The notes: generated by a model from the letters alone, not told the origin. Numbered from the stretch's first letter, positions 1 to 8,429 are shown. The stretch is DNA of 22,994 nucleotides from an uncultured Mycoplasmatota bacterium (GCA_949500635.1 CATAWQ010000007.1:1-22994), one strand, 5' to 3'. Made by a program: numbers and translations.

Positions 1-1
1 G

Positions 2-1643
2 GCTACTAATAAAAAGAATTTAACCGCGCTCGAGAGAGAGAGAGAGAGAGAGAGTCAATGCTAATCTAAAAGATTACATTGACAATAAAGCTATTGAGCT
101 TAAAAAACGTTTAGAAGATGGTATCATCATTAAAAACAATTTTAAAGCTCTCTTGGAGTTGTTACAAAATTGCAAAACAAAAGAACAGGTTGATCTTGTT
201 TTTCAATGAGGTAGTGAAAACCCTCAAACTGGATATTATTTTAAAAGACAAGTAGAAAATTTTAGGGAATCTGCAAGATACCTTAAAAGGGTTGATACTA
301 TCAACCCAAACAATGAAAATAACATTAAAAATAAATTAATCATTGGTGATAACTATGATGCATTAAATAATTTAATTGCAGGCGGTTACAAAGAAAAAAT
401 TGATGTTATTTATATCGATCCTCCTTATGGAATGGATAATGAAGGTGAGTTTGCAAAAACTAATTATGAAAATAAGGTAACTAGAGACGAACTCCTTTCA
501 ATGCTTGAGCCAAGATTAGAATTGGCAAAGCAATTATTGTCATCTGAAGGTTGTATTTTTTGTTCAATTGATGATAGAAACCATGCATATGTTAAAATGT
601 TGTTTGATAAAATTTTTGGTGAAAGTAATTTTATTAGTTGTTTCCCAAGAATTACAACTACGTCTGGTAAAAATGATGAAAAATTAGTCGGAAAATCACA
701 CGATTATGTATTGATGTATTCAAAAACTAAAATATATAGTTTGTTAAAAGACTCAGATTTTAATAAGTCGCATTACCATAACCTTGACAACGATCCAAGG
801 GGTTTATATCAAGATTCTGTTGTCCTTGATAGTAATTCATTACCTTATCAAAAAACACTTGATTTTCCTATAAAATTTAATAACAAAACTTTTTTACCAG
901 GAGAAAGAAATAACCAAAGAGGAAAGGTACGTTGGAGATGAGGTAAAGAAAAAGTTGAATTTGGAATTAAAAATAATTTAATTGTTGAAAAAAATGGAAG
1001 ATTATATACAAAAGGTTATTTAAATTATGATATTAAAAAAATAAATGGCTTATATGAATTTGTAAAAAAAGAAGCAGGAAAAACGATTAAAAGCTTATTG
1101 TTTGACGAAACAAAAATGACTGATGAAAAATATTCAAATAGAATCGCCACAAAAGAACTTTTAAAATTGGGAATTAATTTTGATAATCCTAAACCTATAA
1201 ATCTAATAAAAAAAATAATAACACTCATTCCAGATAATAAAAATTCCATTATTCTCGATTTTTTTGCGGGTTCTGGAACAACTGGACAAGCTGTACTTGA
1301 ACTAAATAAAGAAGATGGAGGAAATCGTAATTTTATTCTTTGTGTTAATGAAAGTGGAAATAGTGATGAGATTTGCAAAGAAAGATTAAGACGAGTTATT
1401 ACAGGTAAGACTTCTAACAATAAAACAGATTTCCCATGAATTGAATCTAATAAACCGTTGGGTTCATCACTAAACATCTATGAAATAAAAGAAGCTTCAG
1501 TTCATACAGATGAAAATTGTTTGTTAGACAAAATAAATGAAGAAGATTATGATCTACCAAAATTTAAAACTGAATTAGCAAAAATTGAATGAATTTGTGA
1601 TAACTTTAAGGTTTGCACAAAAAAACTTGTAAAGGAAGAATAG
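2..1643 (+). CDS. mod: Type III restriction-modification DNA methyltransferase (Mod), 5' end outside window, phase-off
   Basis: Transfers a methyl group from S-adenosylmethionine to adenine in a short asymmetric site and gives the Res partner its specificity. The conserved frame (third base of the window) runs from about base 63 to the TAG at 1641. It holds the DPPY catalytic motif (417-428) and, further on, the SAM-binding FAGSGTTGQ motif near 1262. This DPPY-before-FxGxG order is the beta class typical of type III Mod. The segment between them is the likely target-recognition region. Several in-frame TGA codons read as Trp. Upstream of the GA repeat this frame has a stop at 21-23, while the frame starting at base 2 is open into the repeat and stops at 62-64. 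As written the reading frame is therefore broken; one more GA unit would join the two parts. The res start lies one base after the mod stop. Family assignment is firm; the true start is not visible. Confidence 0.9.
32..54 (+). repeat. GA dinucleotide repeat (11 units) in the mod 5' coding region
   Basis: Eleven GA units plus a final G, preceded by GCGCTC. In the frame open at the left edge it encodes Leu followed by alternating Glu-Arg. Eleven units put the downstream mod frame out of register, while 9, 12 or 15 units would join it. Slipped-strand mispairing at such tracts is the known switch of phase-variable type III mod genes. Confidence 0.9.
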
Positions 1644-1644
1644 T

Positions 1645-3621
1645 ATGATTGAAAAAGTTAAATTTTATCAAGAGCGTACTATTGATCAACTTTTGCAACT
1701 TGAAAACGAAGAAGGTGAACAAGAATATTTTGTAAAAGCACCAACAGGTAGCGGTAAAACCTACATGCAAGCATATTTAATTAATCAATTAATTAATAAA
1801 TATCCAAATTGTAAAATCATATACCAATCTTTATCAAAAGGATCATTAGCTAAACAGAGTTATGAGTCTATAGAAAAATATAACTTTCAAAATATTGTTC
1901 CTTATTTACTAACAACTGATAAATCAAAAGAAGAAAGATTAACAATCCCTACTAATTACAATACTTATTTTTTACCAAGAGATCTAAATAAAGACAAAGG
2001 ACTATTAAAGAATCCATTAAAGGATTTTTTTACTTATAAAACCAGAAATGATCAAAAATTTTTAATAATAGATGAGTGCCACGAAGCACACACAAACATT
2101 GATGAATATTTACCGTTTTTTGATAGAGTTTATGGCTTTAGTGCGACTCCTAAAAAGGAACAACTAATTCCCGGAAAATATATTGAATTAAGCGAAGAAG
2201 AATGTGAAGAAATACAATTAATAAAAACTAAAAAAATAATACATCAAGACGAACCTACATATCCCTCAATTGAAGATAAAGAACATTTATTAGATTGAAC
2301 AGAAAAGAAAGTTTTACAATCTCTTGAAGATTTTGAAAAAATTAAAAAGGATTACAAAGATACTGGTGTAAACCCTGCATTAATTATTCAAATTTCAAAC
2401 AAAACTCAAGGAAGTTATCAAAAAGATAAAATTGTAGAAATACTAAATTCCAAAGGAATTCTTTGATATTACAGAGACAAAGACGGATACGAATCATCTG
2501 ACAAAATTAATGAATTAAAAGGTGTAAATAGGCACAAAGCTTGAGAGTATGTAAGAAACAATAATTCAAACATTGATGTAATAATTTTTAAACTTGCCAT
2601 AAATGTTGGGGTAGACATACCAAGAGCATGCTATCTTTTGCAAATTAGAAACACACAAAGTGAAACGTTAGATGAACAAGTTATAGGAAGAATTAGAAGA
2701 AATCCTAAACTTTTAGAATGATATTCATTAAACAAAGATAAACAAGAAAAATTATTAATTGCATATGTTAATGGTGTAGAGCAACAACCCACAAGAGATG
2801 TTAAATTTGTTAGAAGGAAACAAAACGTCTTCATCCAAACCACAGAACTTATAAACAAAATCCCAAATCAATTAAGAAATATAGATGAATTAAATATGAA
2901 AAAATATGAGAATCAAGAATTCGATATTTTTCAATTAAAAGAATATTGAGATAAATTAGATGGAAGGATAAAATCATCTTTTCAAAACATAAATAAGAAA
3001 AAATGAATAGAACTTTGCATTAATGTTGATTTAATTAATAAACAATCCTTTAATTATGACTATACAGGTAACATTAAGAAAAACGGTGATCCAGTAGGGC
3101 TTCAAGAAAAAACATTTTATAGAATTGATAAAGATTTTAGAGAAATCGAAAAATGAAATTGAGAAAATGATGATAAAACAATCAAATATTCTTTCGAATC
3201 ATATGCTGAAGCGCACATTGCTGAAGAACTTGATAAATTAGGATTAGAACTATGAGGTAAAAATTTCTACAATAAATCAAAAATTAGATTTGAATATTTT
3301 TTGCATCAAAAGGGTAACATATTAATTTCAAAACAATGCCCAGATTTTTTTGTGGTAAAAAATAACAAAAAATATCTAATTGAAGTTAAAAGTTTAAAAT
3401 CTACTAATTCAAGTTCTCAAATTGATAGAAATGACTATGCCGAAAAAGTTAATTCAATTAAAAAAGCATATAACGAAATATCTAAAGTAACAAAACAAAT
3501 TATGGTTGTTATTGTAGAACAAGAAGAAGGTGGATGAATTTCGTATGTTTATGAGGATGGCAATGAAACAAAAAAATACAATAATGAAAAATTAGACTTT
3601 TTAAAAATTAATAATTATTAA
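1645..3621 (+). CDS. res: Type III restriction enzyme, Res subunit (helicase-nuclease)
   Basis: ATP-dependent restriction subunit that works only in complex with Mod. The 658-residue frame is uninterrupted when TGA is read as Trp (about ten such codons). Superfamily 2 helicase motifs are visible in order: Walker A APTGSGKT near residues 33-40, the DECH box inside IIDECHEAH, a SAT-like FSATPK segment, and motif VI QVIGRIRRNP near residues 346-355. The C-terminal nuclease motif is PD at 566-567 followed by EVK at 580-582, a PD-ExK arrangement. Type III Res proteins are often around 900 residues, so this is a compact version, but all key motifs are there. The ATG sits one base after the mod stop, and the GGAAG ahead of it lies inside the mod end, suggesting translational coupling. 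If Mod is off, Res should be inactive because it needs Mod to find its site. Confidence 0.92.
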
Positions 3622-3643
3622 ATTTTGTATCCTTTAAAAAATT

Positions 3644-3909
3644 TTATTTTAGATTATTACGTTTAAAAATTAAATCGTGTTCATTTAAACGTTTATCAAC
3701 ATTATCTAAACGTTTATCAACATTATCTAAACGAATAATTACTTGTTTATTAAACTGTCGTTGTTCATCAATAAAGCCTAACAATAAATCATGATTAGAA
3801 ACCTTTGATAGTTTTTTACCACCATGAGATGTTTTTTTTACTTTAACTAAATCAACAACTCCTAATGTTTTAGTCTCTTTTTTTCAATTTGATAATGGTA
3901 TTTTCCCAT
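3644..3909 (-). pseudogene. Short coiled-coil protein (DUF16-like), copy 1, frameshifted
   Basis: The start MGKYHYQIEKK matches the copy at 8086-8370 (MGKFYYNIEKI). The frame then hits TAG at 3862-3864. Adding one base in the run of seven T (3878-3884; A7 on the coding strand) restores a frame aligned with that copy to the TAA at 3644-3646, about 88 residues. The restored C-terminal half is a heptad coiled coil with repeated RLDNVDK units encoded by 21-bp DNA repeats. It is convergent with res, only 22 bases after the res stop. Either the gene is dead, switches by A-tract slippage, or the run length is a sequencing error. The function of the family is unknown to me; DUF16 similarity is judged by eye. 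Confidence 0.65.
3686..3733 (-). repeat. 21-bp tandem repeat encoding coiled-coil heptads
   Basis: Two identical 21-bp units (3686-3706 and 3707-3727) plus the first six bases of a third. Each encodes seven residues, so unit gain or loss lengthens or shortens the coil without changing frame. The same unit, slightly diverged, recurs at 8152-8220. Confidence 0.85.
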
Positions 3910-3960
3910 ATTTATATTATATGACTCTATTTATTTAGAGGTGATATTCCTTAAATAGGT

Positions 3961-4773
3961 TTATTTCTTTAAACGCTTGCTTTGTAAAGTTAATTTATTA
4001 ATTAAATTCTTTTCTAACCCTCATTGTTTTACTAATGCAACACCTTTGTCAACCATTTCTTGACTCATAGTGTATGGGTCATGAGCATCAGTTTCAATGA
4101 TTACTTTAGCTTTTGATTTAGCTACTAGTTCCCAAAACATATCAGTAGGGTAATCAAAATCAACAATTTTCATTCTTAGCCCATTAAGATTAAAACCTAA
4201 AGGAAAATCATATTTAATTGAGGTAGCAATAATTTTTTTTGCTATTTTAATAGCATCAGCATCTCATTTAAGATAGTATCTGTAAATAATATCTGGATGA
4301 GCACAATAAGCAAACAAACCGCTTTTGGCCGCTTGTTCATATTGTTTGTAGTATTGAAATAAATCTGGATTATTTACATTTCATACTTTACAGTCACTTG
4401 GATTACCAATATTGTGATTACCCAAGATCATATAATCTATTCCTTTTTTATCTCTTAATTTTTTATAGTATTCATATTGAGAAGCATCATATTCTGCTTC
4501 TAATCCACATAAAACAGCAATTTTATCTTTATATTTTCTTTTGTAAAAAGAAACTTCTTGGATATAGTCATCAATAGTGTCTCAATTTAATCTAAATTTT
4601 CTATGAGTATTTAATGGGGCGTGTTCACTAATACCTATTGTTTTTCAACCATTTTTAATGGCCATTAAAATAACATCTTGTACAGTGTTAACTGCATGGT
4701 AACAATAGATAGTATGTGAATGATAGCTATGTAAAAATTTAAATTCTTTTTTACCCATAATTTCATTAATCAT
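3961..4773 (-). CDS. PHP-domain phosphoesterase, histidinol-phosphatase (HisJ)-like
   Basis: Metal-dependent phosphoesterase of the PHP family. Motifs in order: HSHTIYCYHA (metal-binding HxH and following His), GISEHAP, GLEAEY, LGNHNI, AHPD and near the C-terminus ETDAHD. This set and order resemble HisJ/HisK-type histidinol phosphatases. Mollicutes generally lack histidine biosynthesis and no his gene is in view, so the substrate is probably something else. The frame is 270 residues from ATG 4773. A TATAAT-like -10 (4772-4777 on this strand) overlaps that ATG, so the ATG at 4758 (MGKKEFKF) with a very short leader is an equally good start. Four TGA codons read as Trp. It sits between the two restriction-modification modules, divergent from the methyltransferase gene at 4957. 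No strong ribosome site is visible for either start. Confidence 0.85.
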
Positions 4774-4822
4774 TATATTAAATTGTATAAATAATATTGC
4801 TCTCAATAACATTAAAAATAAA

Positions 4823-4828
4823 TATAAT
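4823..4828 (+). promoter_or_regulatory. Candidate -10 box for the methyltransferase-nuclease operon
   Basis: A TATAAT lies about 130 bases before the ATG at 4957 and upstream of the GA repeat. If used, the transcript leader would contain the GA tract and the hairpins at 4879-4948. No convincing -35 is seen. A weaker alternative, TAATTAT, lies after the repeat near 4896. Inference only. Confidence 0.4.
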
Positions 4829-4863
4829 GTTTTTATGATAAGTCATAATGATATAGTGCGCTC

Positions 4864-4884
4864 GAGAGAGAGAGAGAGAGAGAG
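4864..4884 (+). repeat. GA dinucleotide repeat (10 units) in the leader of the methyltransferase gene
   Basis: Ten GA units plus a final G, preceded by the same GCGCTC as the repeat at 32-54 and followed by T. It is not part of the downstream coding frame, since a TAG at 4939-4941 is in frame just before the ATG at 4957. Its last six bases (AGAGAG) can pair with CTCTCT at 4891-4896. Confidence 0.9.
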
Positions 4885-4911
4885 TAACTGCTCTCTAATT
4901 ATTTTTAGTGT

Positions 4912-4919
4912 AGGAGGGG
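4912..4919 (+). promoter_or_regulatory. Strong ribosome-binding sequence displaced from the start codon by a hairpin
   Basis: AGGAGGGG is a near-perfect anti-16S match but has no ATG at normal distance; the ATG at 4957 is 37 bases further. The interval is mostly the hairpin 4920-4948. If it is folded, the site and ATG are separated by only about eight unpaired bases. Whether it is used this way is inference. Confidence 0.5.
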
Positions 4920-4952
4920 AATCTTTCTAGTTTTTTGCTAGAGAGATTTTTT
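4920..4952 (+). terminator. Terminator-like hairpin immediately before the methyltransferase ATG (possible attenuator)
   Basis: Arms 4920-4930 (AATCTTTCTAG) and 4938-4948 (CTAGAGAGATT) form an 11-bp stem with one G-U pair and a 7-base loop, followed by a T run to 4952, four bases before the ATG. CTCTCTA at 4891-4897 is complementary to TAGAGAG at 4939-4945 and could form a competing antiterminator; the GA repeat can in turn pair with CTCTCT. The complementarities are plain in the sequence, but regulation is inferred. Confidence 0.6.
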
Positions 4953-4956
4953 ATTT

Positions 4957-6096
4957 ATGCCTCAGATGAATAAACAAAATAAAGTGTTAAAAAAAATTAA
5001 TTGGAACTCCGGACAAAAAACACCTCTTGGCACTATTAGTAATGATGAGTGTTATACACCTCTTCAATACATAATAGATGAATTAAAAAACTATCCTGAA
5101 GAGTATTTTATCCAAAAAAATGGTTTATCGCCATTTGATTGAGATTTATTTAATGATCATCCTGAAATATATGGAATTAAAATTATTTTTGATAAGAACG
5201 GAAACGTTGATGATGTGTTAAATCTTACTTCAAATGATAATAACAAAGCAGTCCTTCATAGTGATGCTATTATTGATATTTCATATGATCAAGAAGACCA
5301 AAAGTTCTATATCAATAACAAAGAAGTCCAAGGGCCAAGATGTAATTTTATTAAGGCAGTTTTAAATTTTGCAAAGTTTTGAAAGCCTAAGTCTTGAACT
5401 TTTTCTGGGTATAACCCCGAATTAAAGCAAGGAATTGATTATAGGTCCCATGATTATAGAGATTTTGATGTTGTAATTACTAATCCGGCTTTTACTTGTA
5501 TTAAAGATTTTCTTAATACATTAATAGAGTGTAAAACTAATTTCATAATACTTTCCGATTTTCTCTCTCGGGGCAACCCAAGAGTTGGACTTCATTTAAT
5601 GCTTGACGAATGCTTTCTTGGTTTTAATGTGCAATTTCACATACCTTTTGAAAATTGAGATATTAAAACAATGAAAATTAGAGAAAAAAAGAAAATTGTT
5701 CTTGTAGATTGAATTACTTCATTTAAAGATGCAAGAATTAGTCGTTCAAATACTCCATTTCAGACTGGAATAAAATATGAAATTTACAAATCAGACTATC
5801 CAATATTTAATGATATTAAAATGAAGGATGGCACTCATCCTATTAAATTAAATAATTATAAATCTCTGCCTGACGACTATTTAGGCTGGTTTGTTGCTGC
5901 AGTTAGTGTTCTTGACTCAATTGATGGACAAAACTTTGAATGATATGGCACTAACTTCTCAAAATGACATAACGATAACAAAGAGGCTTCACCATTTGAT
6001 TTTGATAGTTTTCCAAACAAAAAATATAATCAATCTCTTCTTAAAATCAATGGTAAATCTTTATTCGCATCAATTATTGCAAGGAGGAAAAAATAA
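4957..6096 (+). CDS. EcoRI-family adenine-specific DNA methyltransferase
   Basis: Methylates adenine in a DNA recognition site. The 379-residue frame is intact with six TGA codons read as Trp. Features shared with M.EcoRI: the N-terminal segment NDECYTPLQYIIDEL, the catalytic-type motif IV in DVVITNPAFTCIKDF (NPAF instead of the usual NPPF), the following FIILSDF strand, and the C-terminal KINGKSLFASII segment. M.EcoRI is 326 residues by recollection, so this protein is longer. The ATG at 4957 follows an in-frame TAG at 4939 and has no close ribosome site; AGGAGGGG lies across a hairpin. The stop overlaps the next ATG by one base (TAATG), showing an operon with the DUF262-HNH gene. The GA repeat and hairpins in its leader suggest switchable expression. 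Target site unknown. Confidence 0.85.
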
Positions 6097-7589
6097 TGCA
6101 AAAAACCGTACAAGAAATTATTGACATGATCAATAATAAGGAATTGTTTTATGATCAAACAACACAAAGACAATTTATTTATGCTAATTTGACTGTTAAT
6201 ACTGATCATGGAGAAATAACAAAGGCGGGTAATGTAGTCAGATCTATATTGCATGAAAAAATCCAATTACCAGCTTTGTTTTTTTGAAAGAGAGATGATG
6301 GAAAATATAACATACATGATGGAAAACAAAGAATTTTATCTCTATATTATTTTTGTAACCCACGTAATGCTGAAAATATTTCAGTAACTACACGGTTAGA
6401 GACTGAATGCACTTTTACAAATTTATCAAAAGATAGACAAAATGAACTATTAAATTATAAATTTGATATTGTTCTTAAAGAGGGGCCAAAAGAACTTGAA
6501 GAAAAAAGTTTTGACTTAATAAATACCAACGGTGTTCCATTGACTGATTATGAATGCATAAGGGGTCTATCATACGGCAAATGGTTTAAGGGTTTCGAGG
6601 ATTTTATAAGTGCACAAGGCCAAATATTAGATGAAGTACCTAAGCAAATAGGTCGAGGGGTCGAAGCGCTACATTTTTTATTAGCATATTTTTCATTATT
6701 GAATGATAAATCATGAAAAAATAAAATTCGTAACCAGTTAAATATATCACGAAATTATGTATTTGATCCTAACACTAATAATTACTACAACAAAATCCAA
6801 TTATTTAATGACATAGCAAACGCATCTAAATGTTCAACACAAATTTGTCTGCAAATCGCTGATTACATTATTAAAAAAAACTGAAACCCAGAGCCTGTAA
6901 TTAAATATTACAGAGATGGATCTAAAGAAGAAAATGATTTTAAAAAATGACAAATTGACACCCATATGATAGCAATAGAGAATCTGATAATTAAAAATAC
7001 ATATTGTGATTACAAAAGAAATTTTGATAAAAAAGATAAATCTTCTTTATACAAACTAAAACAAAAATGTAATATTCCAGGTTGTGATATTTCAGATTAT
7101 GATAAGCTTGCTGTTGACCATATTACAGCTTGATCAAAAGGTGGTAAAACTGTTTTGAAAAATGCTCAATTATTGTGCAAAAATCACAATTCTTCTAAAG
7201 GAAAAGATTCATATGCTGAATGAACAAAAAATAATGGCGATATAAATAACACTTTTAAAGAAAATAATTTTGATAATCAATTTAGCATTATAGATGCCTG
7301 AAGCAAGTTCGAAAATAGTGCAAGAAAAATTAATCAATTTAAAAATGAATATGTCAAAGGTAATACAAGAATTAACATTGAAAGAATAACCGACGTCTCT
7401 GAGAAGCTTGGATTTACAGAGTTAGATGTTGATCTACTACATAAAATAAGAAGAGAAAGGAATGACTTAGTACATCCTCGAGATGGTTCTATTGTTTTAA
7501 GTGGTAGGAAATTAAATCAAGATGAAAACAAACAATTTAATAAAATCCTTAATGCTATGGATGATTACATAAAAAAGAACAATCTATAG
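6096..7589 (+). CDS. DUF262-HNH nuclease with C-terminal RX4H (HEPN-like) motif, putative restriction/defence effector
   Basis: Predicted nuclease of 497 residues, with about eight TGA codons read as Trp. N-terminal DUF262 (ParB/GmrS-like) fold: QTTQRQFIYAN near residues 24-34, DGKQRILSL with D75-R79, and the later NTNGVPLTDYE segment. This DGxQR motif is the nucleotide-site motif of GmrS, SspE and BrxU-type proteins. Middle HNH nuclease: zinc Cys pair C325 and C330, catalytic D341-H342, N356, then C361 and H364. The C-terminal region contains RERNDLVH, an R455-X4-H460 motif of the type seen in HEPN domains. A perfect AAGGAGG lies inside the end of the methyltransferase gene, and the ATG overlaps that gene's stop by one base, so the two are translationally coupled. 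Likely role: cleavage of invading DNA, with the partner methylase as protection. A type IV-like attack on modified DNA is the alternative. Confidence 0.82.
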
Positions 7590-7628
7590 ATTTATCTATT
7601 CTTCAAATTTAATAAATATCTAATCGCT

Positions 7629-7959
7629 TTATTTAATTCACTTATGTTTCTTAAATTGGTCAAGAACCATTTCAAATAATTGATCGTGCTTATCAAGTTT
7701 CTGTATGACACGTTTATTGAATTCTAATTGCGTATTATTAAACTCTCTTTGCTCATTAACAAAGTCTGAAAATCATATTGGAGGTTTTTGAGTTCTTGTT
7801 GATGCTCTGGTCTTTTTCACAAGCCGTATCATTTTATCTAATTCTATTGTATTACCTACACTATTAACAACCATATATAGTTGAGGTTTGTTAACTCTTA
7901 CATATGATTTAAATTTGTCTGATTTTTTAAAATTATGTATATGGTATTTTTCCTCTCAC
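7629..7959 (-). pseudogene. Short coiled-coil protein (DUF16-like), copy 2, degenerate 5' end
   Basis: The 3' part (DQLFEMVLDQFKKHKW) is nearly identical to the copy at 8086-8370, and the C-terminal TGA reads as Trp before TAA at 7629-7631. At the 5' end the homologous KYHIHNFKKS segment lacks an in-frame ATG. A GTG at 7957-7959 followed by RGK would align with the MGK start of the sister copies if one base were removed from the run of five T at 7947-7951. Otherwise translation could begin only at the internal ATG 7872-7874, giving 81 residues without a ribosome site. The central part lacks the clean 21-bp heptad repeats of the other copies. It is convergent with the nuclease gene, 39 bases after its stop. 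Function unknown. Confidence 0.6.
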
Positions 7960-8085
7960 TATATATCTATGGAGAAAAATTCAGTTTTTTGTAAAAAATT
8001 TTAATATTTGTTCAATTTTATTAGTCTCCTGTTTTATTTTTATTAATAAAATATTGCAAGATATACAATGTAATTAATAATTAAT

Positions 8086-8370
8086 CTAATCAATTCACTT
8101 ATGTTCTTTGAATTGGTCAAGAACCATCCAAAACAATTCATCGTGTCTCTCTAAACGTTTATCAACAACATCTAAACGTTTTTCAACATCATCTAAACGT
8201 TTATCAACGTTATCTAAACGAGCAAGAATTTGTTCTAATATTTGACGATTAGAAGTTCTTGGTTGTTTTCCGTCATCAACCGTTCCTGTTTTTTTAACTT
8301 TTGTTAAATTGATGACAACAGGTTTTGTTTTAGTTTCTATCTTTTCAATATTGTAATAAAATTTACCCAT
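8086..8370 (-). CDS. Short coiled-coil protein (DUF16-like), copy 3, intact
   Basis: The only intact member of the three, 94 residues. It has a conserved MGKFYYNIEK start, a basic linker (KVKKTG) and then a coiled coil of RLDNVDKRLDDVEK-type heptads, ending WMVLDQFKEHKWID. A TGA near the 3' end is read as Trp, so the stop is TAG at 8086-8088, not the TGA at 8095. The sequence before the ATG (ACAATATAAAT) contains a -10-like element so close that the mRNA would be almost leaderless; copy 1 has the same arrangement. The proteins resemble the abundant short coiled-coil DUF16 proteins of M. pneumoniae by eye. Copies 1 and 2 lie just behind a restriction operon; this one is divergent from lemA. 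Role unknown. Confidence 0.75.
8152..8220 (-). repeat. 21-bp tandem repeat (three units plus part) in coiled-coil copy 3
   Basis: Units start at 8152, 8173 and 8194, with a partial unit at 8215, each beginning TAAACG on the plus strand. Every unit encodes one heptad (RLDNVDK-like). Units differ by a few bases, unlike the two identical ones in copy 1. Confidence 0.85.
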
Positions 8371-8380
8371 ATTTATATTG

Positions 8381-8395
8381 TAAGAACCATTCTTA
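8381..8395. promoter_or_regulatory. Small inverted repeat between divergent genes
   Basis: TAAGAA and TTCTTA form 6-bp arms around CCA, between the starts of the coiled-coil gene (8370) and lemA (8436). It could be an operator or a chance palindrome in AT-rich DNA. Confidence 0.3.
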
Positions 8396-8409
8396 AGCTA
8401 CAAAGATTA

Positions 8410-8429
8410 TATAATTTAATATATAGGAG
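8410..8429 (+). promoter_or_regulatory. lemA -10 box and ribosome site
   Basis: TATAAT at 8410-8415 and AGGAG at 8425-8429 lie six bases before the ATG at 8436. They support this start and a short leader. Confidence 0.6.

Noticed and set aside
432..941. ATG at 432 as the start of a separate methyltransferase
   Set aside because: The conserved frame continues upstream through DPPY (417-428) to about base 63; starting at 432 would lose the catalytic motif.
1025..1477. A 150-residue minus-strand frame
   Set aside because: Antisense to the SAM-binding part of mod, with no recognisable family.
4856..4899. GTG at 4856 reading through the GA tract as the true start of the methyltransferase
   Set aside because: That frame stops at TAA 4898 or earlier, and the methyltransferase frame has a TAG at 4939-4941, so no repeat length can fuse them.
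6030..6266. A 78-residue minus-strand frame across the methylase-nuclease junction
   Set aside because: The TAATG overlap and ribosome site on plus define the genes; the antisense frame has no support.
8152..8220. Regularly spaced 21-bp repeats as a possible CRISPR array
   Set aside because: The units are contiguous without spacers and encode in-frame coiled-coil heptads.
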